Source: Virgisporangium aurantiacum
Lineage (GTDB): Bacteria > Actinomycetota > Actinomycetes > Mycobacteriales > Micromonosporaceae
Assembly (NCBI RefSeq): GCF_016863635.1
Contig: NZ_BOPG01000027.1
Location: 1-64,000 of the forward strand
DNA: 64,000 nt
Direction of reading: 5' to 3'
This document shows, piece after piece, positions 27,216 through 35,585 of this stretch. How positions within the stretch are numbered: the first letter of the stretch is position 1; every line of letters starts with the position of its first letter. Position numbers and translations under genes: made by a program. Under the pieces are notes generated by a model. That model made no database searches, was not told where the DNA came from, and saw nothing but the letters and a program-made list of their open reading frames with translations.

Positions 27216-28733
27216 ATGACCAATGCCAGCATCTATCTCCTCGACCGCCGCCTCGACGAAGGCGAAGGCGGCGGCGACCGGATCGCGCTCGCCGGTGTCG
27301 CGGGCGAGACGACCTACGCCGAGTTGCACGACCGCGTCCGGCGAACCGCCGGCGGCCTGCGCCGGGCCGGCCTGCGGCCCGAACAGCGGCTGCTCATGGT
27401 CATGGCGGACTCGCCCGAGTTCGTCACCGTGTTCCTGGCGGCGCTGCGCATCGGCGCCGTTCCCGTGCCGGTGTCGACGATGGTGCGCACCGACGGACTC
27501 GTCGAGTTGCTCCGCGACTCCCGGGCCCGGTTCCTCGCCACCACAGCGGAGTTCGCGACCCTGGCGGCCGCCGGTGCGGCCGGCGCGCCGGAACTGGAGC
27601 GGCTCCTCGGCCCGCAGGAACTCGGGGAACTGGCCGCCGGCGACCCGGACGACGAGGTGTATCCGACCGCGGCCGACTCGCCCGCGTTCTGGCTCTACAC
27701 CTCGGGCACCACCGGCCGGCCGAAGGCCGCCATGCACCGGCACGGCTCCATTCCCGTCGTCTGCGAGACCTACGCCCGGCAGGTTCTGGGCATCCGGCCC
27801 GACGACCGGTGCCTGTCCGCGGCCAAGGCGTTCTTCGCCTACGGCCTCGGCAACTCCGTCCTGTTCCCGTTGTCGGTCGGTGCGACGGCCGTCCTCGAAC
27901 CGGCACCGTCGAAGCCCGACACGATCGCCGCCTGCGCCCAGAAGTACAGCGCGACCCTGTTCTTCGGCGGACCCACGTTCTTCGCCGGCATGCTCCGCAC
28001 CGGGCTGCCCGCCGACGCCCTACCCGACGTCCGGCTCGCCGCCTCGGCCGGCGAGCCGTTGCCCGCGGAGCTGTACCGGCGGTGGACCTCGCACTTCGGC
28101 GTCGACGTCATCGACGGAATCGGCATGACCGAGATGCTGCACATCTTCCTGTCCAACCGACCCGGCGCGGTCCTGCCCGGGACGACGGGCGTCGCGGTGC
28201 CCGGATACGACCTGCGCATCCTCGACGAGCAGGGCCACGAGGCACCCAACGGCACACCGGGCACGCTGTTCGTCCGCGGCGACTCCACCGCCACCGGATA
28301 CTGGTCCCGCTACGCGGCGTCCCGGCAGGTGTTCCAGGGCGAATGGCTGCGCACCGGCGACACCTACGTGCGCGGCGACGACGGCTACTACACGTGCCTC
28401 GGCCGCACCGGTGACATGCTGAAGGTCAGCGGCATCTGGGTCGCTCCGTTGGAGGTCGAGAACCGGTTGCTCACCCATCCCGCCGTCGCGCAGGCCGTTG
28501 TCGTCGGCGCCCCCGACGCCGACGGGCTCGACAAGCCGGTGGCCTACGTCGTCAGCCGGCCCGGCAGCACCGTCACCGAACACGAACTCGTCGACCACTG
28601 CCGCGAAGGCATCGAGTCGTTCAAACGTCCCCGCCGCGTCGTCTTCGTCGACAGCTACCCCACGACCGCGACCGGCAAGGTCCGCCGGGTCGAACTCCGC
28701 GAGGCCGCCCGGCAACTGCTGAAGGCCGGCTGA
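27216..28733 (+). CDS. bclA: Benzoate-CoA ligase
   Basis: A 505-residue ANL-superfamily adenylating enzyme. The phosphate loop YTSGTTGRPKAAMHRHG lies near residues 165-181, the aryl-acid pocket ASAGEPLPAELYRRW near 275, IGMTEMLHIFLSN near 305, TGDTYVRGDDGYY near 385 and the catalytic Lys in PTTATGKVRR near 490. The MTEMLHIFLSN stretch is typical of benzoate-CoA ligases. It forms benzoyl-CoA from benzoate, CoA and ATP, the first step before BoxB. It sits 17 bases after boxB in the same operon. Confidence 0.9.
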   Translation: MTNASIYLLDRRLDEGEGGGDRIALAGVAGETTYAELHDRVRRTAGGLRRAGLRPEQRLLMVMADSPEFVTVFLAALRIGAVPVPVSTMVRTDGLVELLRDSRARFLATTAEFATLAAAGAAGAPELERLLGPQELGELAAGDPDDEVYPTAADSPAFWLYTSGTTGRPKAAMHRHGSIPVVCETYARQVLGIRPDDRCLSAAKAFFAYGLGNSVLFPLSVGATAVLEPAPSKPDTIAACAQKYSATLFFGGPTFFAGMLRTGLPADALPDVRLAASAGEPLPAELYRRWTSHFGVDVIDGIGMTEMLHIFLSNRPGAVLPGTTGVAVPGYDLRILDEQGHEAPNGTPGTLFVRGDSTATGYWSRYAASRQVFQGEWLRTGDTYVRGDDGYYTCLGRTGDMLKVSGIWVAPLEVENRLLTHPAVAQAVVVGAPDADGLDKPVAYVVSRPGSTVTEHELVDHCREGIESFKRPRRVVFVDSYPTTATGKVRRVELREAARQLLKAG

Positions 28734-28734
28734 T

Positions 28735-29577
28735 TTGCCGAGGACGAATGACGACGAGGCGTCCGTCGCGTCCCGACGGCACGCCGCCGGTGCCGACAGC
28801 GCACCGGGGCTGCTGCTGACGGTCCTCGGCGAGTTCCTCCTCCCGTCCGGCGGCGCGGCACTCACGGCCGCCTTCATCGACGTCCTCGGTCGCCTCGGCG
28901 TGGAGGAGAAGGCGGCCAGGCAGGCGTTGATGCGCACGGCGGCCGACGGCCTCCTGCACGCGCGGCGGGTGGGGCGGCGCACCCTGTGGCGGCTGACCGC
29001 GAAGGGGGAGCAGTTCCTCAGCGAGGGCGCCGAACGGATCTACGGCTTCCAGGCGTCGCAGGCCGGCTGGGACGGCCGGTGGCTGATCGTGCTCGCCCGC
29101 GCGCCGCAGACCGACCGGGCCGCCCGGCACGTGTTGCGCACCCGGATGATGTGGGCCGGGTTCGGCAGTCCCGCCCCGGGCGTGTGGATCAGCACCCATG
29201 TCGACCGGGCGAAGGAAGCCGAGCGGGTGCTGCACGAGGCGGGCCTCGACGACGGCCAGATCTTTCTCGCCGAGCACCACGCCGGCGGTCCGCTGGACGC
29301 GATGGTGCGGCAGGCCTGGGACCTCGACGCGCTGGAGGAGGGGTACGAACAGTTCCTCGCCGAGTACAGCGGGGACGGGTCGGGAGACGCCATGGTCCGG
29401 ACCGTCCAGTTGGTCCACGCGTGGCGGCGGTTCCCGCGCGTCGATCCCGCCCTGCCGACCACCCTGCTGCCGGCCCGCTGGAGCGGCGTCCGCGCGGCGG
29501 AGCTGTTCACCCGCCGGCGCGCGCAGTGGCACGCGGCCGCGCAGGCGGAGTGGCGCCAGCAGGCGTCAGGAGACTGA
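28735..29577 (+). CDS. PaaX-family transcriptional regulator
   Basis: A 280-residue PaaX-type repressor: an N-terminal winged helix (LLLTVLGEFLLPSGGAALT, then EEKAARQALMRTAADGLL), the central domain WDGRWLIVLARAP and the long C-terminal domain with FPRVDPALPTTLLPARWSG. PaaX proteins usually sense phenylacetyl-CoA; here the setting suggests benzoyl-CoA or a related thioester. The only plausible start is TTG 28735, one base after the ligase stop, because no ATG or GTG occurs in the next 25 codons. Such a start ties its level to the operon. Confidence 0.85.
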   Translation: MPRTNDDEASVASRRHAAGADSAPGLLLTVLGEFLLPSGGAALTAAFIDVLGRLGVEEKAARQALMRTAADGLLHARRVGRRTLWRLTAKGEQFLSEGAERIYGFQASQAGWDGRWLIVLARAPQTDRAARHVLRTRMMWAGFGSPAPGVWISTHVDRAKEAERVLHEAGLDDGQIFLAEHHAGGPLDAMVRQAWDLDALEEGYEQFLAEYSGDGSGDAMVRTVQLVHAWRRFPRVDPALPTTLLPARWSGVRAAELFTRRRAQWHAAAQAEWRQQASGD

Positions 29578-30102
29578 CGGTGGCCAGCGGTGTCCGCGCC
29601 ACCCGTCCCAGGTCGCGAATCCGGCCGGTGGGTCGCCGACGGGTTCACTGCCGTCGAGTTCGCCTCGCGTGGGGATTTCGATCCGGGCGGTCCACTCGAC
29701 GAGTTCCTCGTCGGATATGGGCCACGTCGTGTCCGGCGCGTCGGCCTGCCGCTGGTCGAGTCTCCTCCGCTGTTCGGCCGGCGTGAGTTCGAAGTAGCGC
29801 AGCTGCACCGCCGCGCCCAGGTCTGCCGCCGCCTGGCGGAGCGCGGAGCGCTCGTCCCGACTCCAGAGGCCGAAGTCGATCACGACGTTGGTGCCCAGTT
29901 CGAGGACGCGCAGCCCGATCCGGATGAGCCGTCCTTCGATGACGTCCCCGGCCGACGGCGGGTTCTCGGGCCCGTAGAGCGCCTTCACCCACTCGTCCTT
30001 CGTGAGACGAAGTGCGTCGTGCTCGACCTCGATGCGCCGGGCGGCGGTGGTTTTCCCGGTGCAGGGGAGTCCCACCGTCAGGAACAGTGTCGGTCGCCGC
30101 AT
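29566..30102 (-). CDS. P-loop kinase-like ATPase
   Basis: A 178-residue protein with Walker A TVGLPCTGKTTAARRIE at its start and a lid-like Arg-rich segment LTPAEQRRRLDQRQ near residue 105. This matches the AAA_33/zeta-toxin-like small kinase group. A short Walker-B-like NVVIDFGLWS lies near residue 75. Substrates in this group include sugars, nucleotides and antibiotics. ATG 30102 is favoured over GTGs at 30108 and 30111 because TAGGGT sits seven bases upstream. It overlaps the convergent PaaX gene by 12 bases. Confidence 0.8.
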   Translation of the reverse strand: MRRPTLFLTVGLPCTGKTTAARRIEVEHDALRLTKDEWVKALYGPENPPSAGDVIEGRLIRIGLRVLELGTNVVIDFGLWSRDERSALRQAAADLGAAVQLRYFELTPAEQRRRLDQRQADAPDTTWPISDEELVEWTARIEIPTRGELDGSEPVGDPPAGFATWDGWRGHRWPPSVS

Positions 30103-30109
30103 CGTCACC

Positions 30110-30125
30110 ACCCTACGGGTAAGGT
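30110..30125. promoter_or_regulatory. Back-to-back leaderless promoters
   Basis: TAGGGT on the minus strand (30115-30110) precedes the kinase ATG by seven bases. TAAGGT on the plus strand (30120-30125) precedes the cyclase ATG by six. Neither gene has a Shine-Dalgarno. The two boxes are four bases apart, so the polymerases must exclude each other. Confidence 0.5.
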
Positions 30126-30131
30126 TCCGGG

Positions 30132-31073
30132 ATGACTGTTCCCTCGCAGGACGACGTGCTCGGATACTTCGACACGCTGTCGAACTGGGGACGATGGGGC
30201 GACGACGACCAGCGCGGAACCCTGAACCACATCACCGACGACGTCCGGCTGGCGGCGGCGCGGGCCGTGCGCCACGGCCGGAGCGTGTCGTGCGGATGGG
30301 AAGTCGCCGTACCAGACGAGATGGAACGGTCGACGACGGCGTGCCCGTCCGCCGTCGACATGCCGGGTGCCGAGCACATGCCGGCCGCCTTCCAGGCCGA
30401 CCGGCGCTGGGGCTTCTCGAATGAGCGGCTCGGCATCATGTTCCACGGCAACACCATCACCCACCTCGACTCGCCGTGCCACATCTTCTGGGACGGCACG
30501 ATGTACAACGGGCGGTCGCACTCGTTGGTCGACGCCGAAATGGGATCGGCGTGGGCGGCCGTTACGGCGGCCGCGAACGGGATCGTCACGCGTGGCGTGC
30601 TGCTGGACGTCGCGCAGGTCCGCGATGTGCCGTGGTTGGAACCGGGGGAGGGTGTGTTTCCCGACGACCTCGAGGCGGCCGAGCGTCGCCAGGGTGTGCG
30701 GGTGCGATCCGGCGACGCGGTGCTCCTGCGCACCGGCCATGGCCGCGCCCGGCACGAGTCCGGTCCGTCCGGTGGTATCACCCAGGCCGGCTGGCACGCG
30801 TCCTGCCTACCGTGGCTGCGCGAACGGGAGGTCGCGCTGATCGGCGCCGACACCCCCCAGGACGTCCAACCGTCCGGCTACGACGACGTGCTGATGCCCG
30901 TTCACGCCGTGAGCCTCGTCGCGATGGGCCTGTGGCTGCTCGACAACTGCGACCTCGAGGCGTGCGCGTCGACCGCCGCCGAACTCGACCAGTGGGACTT
31001 CCAGCTCGCGGTCGCGCCGGTCCGCTTCGCCGGCACGTCGGGCAGTCCGGTCAACCCGATCGCCACCTTCTGA
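30132..31073 (+). CDS. Cyclase family protein (kynurenine-formamidase-like)
   Basis: A 313-residue protein of the metal-dependent cyclase/KynB superfamily. The metal motif appears as HGNTITHLDSPCHIFWDG (about residues 107-124), the family HxxTHxDxPxH with one change (Asn for Gly). GADTPQDVQP near residue 240 and PVHAVSLVAMGLWLLDN near 255 are also typical. It starts directly at a leaderless promoter. Substrate unknown; the longer form with a WGRWGDDDQRGTLN N-terminus is common in actinobacteria and proteobacteria. Confidence 0.85.
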   Translation: MTVPSQDDVLGYFDTLSNWGRWGDDDQRGTLNHITDDVRLAAARAVRHGRSVSCGWEVAVPDEMERSTTACPSAVDMPGAEHMPAAFQADRRWGFSNERLGIMFHGNTITHLDSPCHIFWDGTMYNGRSHSLVDAEMGSAWAAVTAAANGIVTRGVLLDVAQVRDVPWLEPGEGVFPDDLEAAERRQGVRVRSGDAVLLRTGHGRARHESGPSGGITQAGWHASCLPWLREREVALIGADTPQDVQPSGYDDVLMPVHAVSLVAMGLWLLDNCDLEACASTAAELDQWDFQLAVAPVRFAGTSGSPVNPIATF

Positions 31074-31097
31074 CCACGGCGCGCTCGATTCCTGCAG

Positions 31098-31505
31098 TTG
31101 TTCGTCCTCGGGTCGGGTCCGGAACCCATCCGAAGGCGGATCGACTTCCTGCCCGGTGTTTCTGAGCGCGGTACGTTCCGGTATACGTGCGAAGGCTGGG
31201 GATTGATTCAGCTCCAGTACGGCGGTCGCTACCGGGACGAACTGCGATGGAGCCATACCAATCACAACTCGGAGAAGCGGGCCCGGGCCTGGGCGGCGAG
31301 CATCCCGCGTCTCGGTGACCCAGCCGAGTGGAACTGGCCGGCGGTGACAAGCGCATCCGCCAAACTCAACCGGAAGGTCCGCGGGATGGCTGTGAGCAAG
31401 ATCAGCTCCCACTCCGTGTTGCCGCACGTGGCGCAGTTCATCGCGGACAACGGCCTGCAATACGAGTACGGCACAGGCATCCACCCGAACCCGATCGCGG
31501 CATGA
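31098..31505 (+). CDS. Hypothetical protein
   Basis: A 135-residue protein from TTG 31098, with no good Shine-Dalgarno; the frame is closed by the cyclase stop just upstream. It is richer in aromatic and basic residues than the neighbours (GTFRYTCEGWGLIQLQYGG, HTNHNSEKRARAWA) and uses more A/T in third positions, which suggests an acquired gene. The C-terminus repeats the surface pattern of a compact soluble protein. No known family recognised. The missing strong start may mean the N-terminus has been lost. Confidence 0.5.
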   Translation: MFVLGSGPEPIRRRIDFLPGVSERGTFRYTCEGWGLIQLQYGGRYRDELRWSHTNHNSEKRARAWAASIPRLGDPAEWNWPAVTSASAKLNRKVRGMAVSKISSHSVLPHVAQFIADNGLQYEYGTGIHPNPIAA

Positions 31506-31538
31506 TCCCTTGACAACGGTCTCGGCTAGCTTCGATCG

Positions 31539-32158
31539 GTGACGCATACGCATCATCTCGTCGTCGGTCGAGGGCGGGTGACCAAGCGGTACGTGTCGTG
31601 GTCGCGTGGAGAACACGTGCGCGAGTGGACGGTACTGCGTCGCGTGTTCGCGCGATGTCCCGATCTGGACGCCGATCCGCCCTTCGTCGTGATGAGCATG
31701 CTGCCCGGCAGCCCGCTGACCGGCATCGTGGACCTCGAGCAGCAGGCCGCGTTGGCCGAAGCGCTGCGCCGGTTGTGGTCGGTACCGGCGGTCGACCTTC
31801 CCGCCCGCCGGCACCACCCCGCCGAGATTCATGCGCTGATGACCGGGCGCATGGCTGGCCTGGACCTGCCGGGCTCAGCCGGCGAGGCCGCCCGTGCCGC
31901 CCGTTCCTTCCTCACCCGGCTCCGCCTCGGCCCCGCCGCCTGCACGGTGTTGGGTCACACCGACCCGAACCTGGCCAACTACCTCAGACCCGGTTCCTCG
32001 CGACGTTCGACCTCGACCTCGACCGGCTGCTGGACGCTCGTCGGCTGTTCGCCATCTTCTGGCTCCACCTGCTCCGACCCGGCGGCCCCGCCGAACGCCG
32101 CAACCCGCCAGCCGCCCGGGATCAACAGGCCGAACGAGTCCTGCACCTGCTCACCTGA
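31539..32158 (+). pseudogene. Aminoglycoside-phosphotransferase-like pseudogene
   Basis: Frame 1 part (GTG 31539 to about 31990) reads as an APH-fold kinase: VTKRYVSWSRGEHVREWTVL, a hinge FVVMSMLPGSPLTG and the catalytic loop GHTDPNLANYL. Directly after this the frame breaks. The true continuation is in another frame from about 31993, ending in RRLFAIFWLHLLRPGGPAE and a TGA at 32156-32158. The DFD/DFE metal motif expected next is missing, so a deletion plus frameshift has removed the catalytic core. The product should be inactive. Confidence 0.7.
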
Positions 32159-32236
32159 CAACCACCGCGTAGCGCGTCGCCCCGGTCTCGTTCGCCCGCG
32201 CGGAACGGCATCGGGGTTCGCGTACGCTCGCGAACC

Positions 32237-32503
32237 ATGTGGCAACGGGAAGACCCCACGGAGATGCGGCGCTTTTCCGCCAACGACGTGCTTGACGGTC
32301 ACATCAACTTCCGTGCGTATCCGCACCGGTATCTTTTCGTCTACGGAGACGCCCGAGGCAAGGAGAACCGGTTCGTGATGCCACGCCTACTGGCGGCCGT
32401 CGAGGCGCTGGAGAGCCAGGCATGGGAGCTCGTGAACGTGCTCGGCAACAACGGTAATTTCTTTGCCGTGATGCGTAGGCCGGACACTCCGCCGACGCCG
32501 TGA
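32237..32503 (+). CDS. Small hypothetical protein
   Basis: An 88-residue soluble protein (MWQREDPTEMRRFSANDVLD at the start), with a central LLAAVEALESQAWELVNVLG helix-strand and ending in a proline-rich tail. A TACGCT box lies eight bases before the ATG, so it may be leaderless. Codon use is a little less biased than in the large genes. No family recognised; it may be a single alpha/beta domain. Confidence 0.55.
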   Translation: MWQREDPTEMRRFSANDVLDGHINFRAYPHRYLFVYGDARGKENRFVMPRLLAAVEALESQAWELVNVLGNNGNFFAVMRRPDTPPTP

Positions 32504-32575
32504 TGCCTGGCAACCGTCGTGTTCCCGGAGGCGTTCGCGGCGGGTCAGCGCGTGCTCGACGGTCGAGGCGGCCAC

Positions 32576-34894
32576 CTACTGCCCGGGGCTCGACGCGTGG
32601 CGGGGAAGACGCCACAGTGCGTACGGCGTCATCGGTGTGTCGGTGATGCGATCGGCGATCTCCGGCAGCGCGGCGGCGACCGCGTTGCCGACCGCCGCGG
32701 TCGAGCTGACCGTGCCGCCCTCACCGACTCCCTTCATGCCACCGGGTGTCCGGGGCGAGGGCGTCTCCAGCGTCGTCACGTTGATGTCGGGCACCTCGCG
32801 CGTGGTCGGAAGGTCGTAGCTCGCGTTCGGTTGGCCGTCGGGTGTGTACCCGATCTCCTCGAACAGGGCCATCCCGATGCCCTGCGCCACCGCGCCGCGG
32901 AGCTGGCCCGCCACGATCGCCGGGTTGACCAGGACACCCGAGTCGTTGACCAGCCAGTAGCCCTCGACCTCCACCGCACCGGTGGCCGGGTCGACGGCCA
33001 CGGCCGCCGCGTGCGCGCCGCAGGCGTAGGTGTAGGCGACCGGTTCGTAGGAGACCCGTTCCAGCAGACCCGGTGTGCTGCCGTCGGGAAGGTCCCATCC
33101 GCGCCAGGCCGCGGTGGCGATCTCACGCAGCGTCCGGGCGACCTGCGGGGTGCCCTTGACCCGCACGGTGGAGTCGACGATCTCCAGATCGGCCGGGTCG
33201 ACCTCGAGCTGGTGCCCGGCGATCTCCAGGATCCGGGTGCGCAGTTGTGCCGCGGCGCGGGTGAGAGCTCCTCCGCTGACCGCGAGCGCCCGGCTGGCGA
33301 TCGACCCGATCGAGGAGTACGGCGTGGTCGTGGTGTCACCGAGCACCACCCGCACGTCGTCGAGGGCGACACCGACGTGGTCGGCGGCGATCTGCGCGAG
33401 GGCCGTTTCGATGCCCTGCCCGATGCCGACCACGCCGGCGGAGACCACCACCGACGCGTCGGGCTCCATCTGGACGACCGCGGTCTCGAAGCCACCGGCC
33501 TGGATCCCGATCGCCTTCATCCCCATGGACGGGCCCATGCCGGTCGTCTCGACGTGGCAGGCGAACCCGATGCCGCGCCGGCGTCCGTCGTCGCGGTGCG
33601 GCGCGACGACGCTGTCGCGCAAGGTGCGCAGGACCCGCGGGTAGTCGCCGGAGTCGTAGTCCTGCCACGTGCGGGTGGTGTACGGCAGCTCGTCGGGGCC
33701 GATCATGTTGCGTAGCCGCAGTTCGACCGGGTCGATCCCGGCGCGGCGGGCGGCCTCGTCGATCAGCCGTTCGCGGGTCCAGGCGGCTTCGGGTTGACCG
33801 AACCCGCGGTACGAGCCGGTGGGTGTGCTGGTGGTGACCGCGCCCCGCACCCGGGCACCGACCCGGTCGAAGCGGTACGGGCCCGGCAGCATCGTCGCCG
33901 AGACCGCGGCGGGGGCGATGCCGCAGTTGGCCGGGTGCGCGCCGAGATCGGCGAGCACGTCGGCGTACAACGCGACGAAGCGCCCGTCGGCGTCCATGGC
34001 AAGGATTCCGCGGTGGACGGCGGCGCGGGCGGGCAGCGTGGCGACCAGGCGGTCGGCGGGCTCCTCGGACCAGCGGACGGGTCGACCGGTCCGGATCGCC
34101 GCCAGGCAGACGAGCGCCTCGTCCGGGTACAGGTGCTCCTTGGCGCCGAACCCGCCTCCGGTCTCCCGGCTGATCACCCGCACCCGGTCGTACCGCAGGC
34201 CGAACAGGTCGGCGGCGTGATCGCGCACGTGGTGCGGTGCCTGGGTGGACGCCCGGATCGTCAGTGTCTCCTCGGCATACGACGCGACGATCGCGCGGGG
34301 CTCCAGCGGGTACGGCGAAGCCCGCCCGAACCGGAAGGTCATGTCGACGACGTGTGCCGCGTCGTGGGCCGCCGCGGCACAGTCGCCGCGCGGGTCACCG
34401 ACCTCGAAGTCCGTGGCCACGTTGGTCCCCCAGTCGGGGTACAGCCGCGGCGCGTCCGGATCCACCGCGTGCTCGACACCGATCGCCGGCGGCAGTTCGT
34501 CGTAGTCCACGGTGACGAGGTCGGCGGCGTCGCGGGCCGCGGCCGGGGTACCCGCCACCACGACCGCGAGCGGCTGACCGACGTAGCGGACCACGTCGTC
34601 CAGCAGCGGGTAGGACAGTTCGCGTTGTCCCGGCCCCGGCGACACGCACGGCAACCGCAGATCCGACGCGTCGCGCACGCCGATGACGTCCACCACCCCG
34701 TCGGCGGCGCGGGCGGCCGACAGGTCGTAGCCCGTCACCCGGGCGTGCGCCACCGGGCTGCGGACCACGTACGCGTGAACCATGTCCGGCAGCCGCAGAC
34801 CGCCCACGAACCGACCGCGCCCGGCGAGCAGCCGCGCGTCCTCACGGCGCGGCACCGGGCTTCCGACATAGGCGTTGCCCACTGGTTCGGTCAT
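32576..34894 (-). CDS. CoxL-like molybdopterin-binding subunit (orphan)
   Basis: A 772-residue large subunit of the xanthine dehydrogenase/aldehyde oxidase family: PRREDARLLAGRGRFVGG at the start, SRETGGGFGAKEHLYPDE (molybdopterin loop), TGSYRGFGQPEA near residue 365 and GVGEGGTVSSTAAVGNAVAA at the end with the conserved catalytic Glu. The AYxCSFR loop of true CO dehydrogenase is absent, so an aldehyde- or N-heterocycle-oxidising enzyme is likelier. The FAD and 2Fe-2S subunits normally encoded beside it are missing on both sides. Confidence 0.88.
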   Translation of the reverse strand: MTEPVGNAYVGSPVPRREDARLLAGRGRFVGGLRLPDMVHAYVVRSPVAHARVTGYDLSAARAADGVVDVIGVRDASDLRLPCVSPGPGQRELSYPLLDDVVRYVGQPLAVVVAGTPAAARDAADLVTVDYDELPPAIGVEHAVDPDAPRLYPDWGTNVATDFEVGDPRGDCAAAAHDAAHVVDMTFRFGRASPYPLEPRAIVASYAEETLTIRASTQAPHHVRDHAADLFGLRYDRVRVISRETGGGFGAKEHLYPDEALVCLAAIRTGRPVRWSEEPADRLVATLPARAAVHRGILAMDADGRFVALYADVLADLGAHPANCGIAPAAVSATMLPGPYRFDRVGARVRGAVTTSTPTGSYRGFGQPEAAWTRERLIDEAARRAGIDPVELRLRNMIGPDELPYTTRTWQDYDSGDYPRVLRTLRDSVVAPHRDDGRRRGIGFACHVETTGMGPSMGMKAIGIQAGGFETAVVQMEPDASVVVSAGVVGIGQGIETALAQIAADHVGVALDDVRVVLGDTTTTPYSSIGSIASRALAVSGGALTRAAAQLRTRILEIAGHQLEVDPADLEIVDSTVRVKGTPQVARTLREIATAAWRGWDLPDGSTPGLLERVSYEPVAYTYACGAHAAAVAVDPATGAVEVEGYWLVNDSGVLVNPAIVAGQLRGAVAQGIGMALFEEIGYTPDGQPNASYDLPTTREVPDINVTTLETPSPRTPGGMKGVGEGGTVSSTAAVGNAVAAALPEIADRITDTPMTPYALWRLPRHASSPGQ

Positions 34895-34998
34895 CGTCTG
34901 AGTATGCGACGACGCGACGGCGCGTCCCCTGAGTAGGTCGCCTGCTCTTTCTGCGTCCTCTCCGCCGCCCTTACGGTTGCCGACACTACGCAAAACGG

Positions 34999-35008
34999 AA
35001 GGAGGTGA
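34999..35008 (+). promoter_or_regulatory. Near-perfect Shine-Dalgarno that fixes a TTG start
   Basis: AAGGAGGTGA matches the 16S rRNA 3' end over ten bases. It sits five bases before TTG 35014, the proper spacing, and is the strongest ribosome site in the window. It marks the small downstream ORF as really translated. Confidence 0.75.
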
Positions 35009-35013
35009 GAATC

Positions 35014-35166
35014 TTGAGCATCGAGACCCTGCTCGGTGGCGCGGACGCCTACGCCTCGCTGGACGAGGTGGCGGCGACGCCAGACGTCGCGGTTCCGGAG
35101 GCGTCCCCGGTGTTGACCTCCATCATCATGGAGACCATTACGGTGACGCTCATGACCGAGTGCTGA
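35014..35166 (+). CDS. 50-residue RiPP-precursor-like peptide
   Basis: A TTG-started 50-residue peptide. The first ~30 residues are acidic and leader-like (MSIETLLGGADAYASLDEV, then AATPDVAVPEAS). The last 18 (VLTSIIMETITVTLMTEC) are hydrophobic, contain five Ser/Thr usable for dehydration and end in the only Cys. The final Thr-x4-Cys spacing is that of C-terminal aminovinyl-cysteine-type rings. No LanM, YcaO, radical SAM or protease gene lies within the surrounding genes, so RiPP identity is inference. A signal-less membrane micropeptide is the alternative. Its stop abuts the next ATG (TGAATG). Confidence 0.5.
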   Translation: MSIETLLGGADAYASLDEVAATPDVAVPEASPVLTSIIMETITVTLMTEC

Positions 35167-35585
35167 ATGGAAACCGTGATGCCGGGGGCGTCGGCCGATC
35201 TGGCCGCGTCTCCGGCGCGCCGCCGGAGAGGCTGTCGACGTGCCGCCTGACCACCCGCTCGGCCCCGACGGCCAACCGTGGTACCTGGCCATCAGCACGG
35301 ATGAGGAGGGGGCGGTCCGGTCCAGGGTCGGTGGCAACCCGCCGGCCCGCTTCGAGGGGGCGCCGCTGCTGGACGGTCACCGGTACCTGTTGACGCTCGG
35401 CGACGACTTCACCCGGCTCACCGGCGGCGACGAACTGTCGATCCTGGTGCCCACGGGCGACGGGTACATGTACGGAGATCCCGCGCAGTACCGGCGGATG
35501 GACGTGGTCTGCGTGCGGCATCCGCCGTCGCCGGTCGGCCGACGGCGTCATCTCGGAGATCGTCCCGGGTTATTTCCAGTTCTGA
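35167..35585 (+). pseudogene. Frameshifted hypothetical gene after the small peptide
   Basis: Three coding-quality segments are in different frames. ATG 35167 starts METVMPGASADLAASPA (frame of the peptide gene). From about 35230 the next frame carries DVPPDHPLGPDGQPWYLAIS through MDVVCVRHPP. From about 35538 a third gives ADGVISEIVPGYFQF and TGA 35583-35585. A GTG at 35240 could start the middle part alone, but that frame would run on far into the opposite-strand gene. Either two real frameshifts or sequence errors are present. Family not recognised. Confidence 0.45.

Noticed and set aside
31539..35166. A thioamitide- or class V-like RiPP cluster linking the APH remnant and the small peptide
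   Set aside because: The APH remnant has lost its core and lies over 3 kb away, with a molybdoenzyme between. No HopA1-like, YcaO, TfuA or decarboxylase gene is present.
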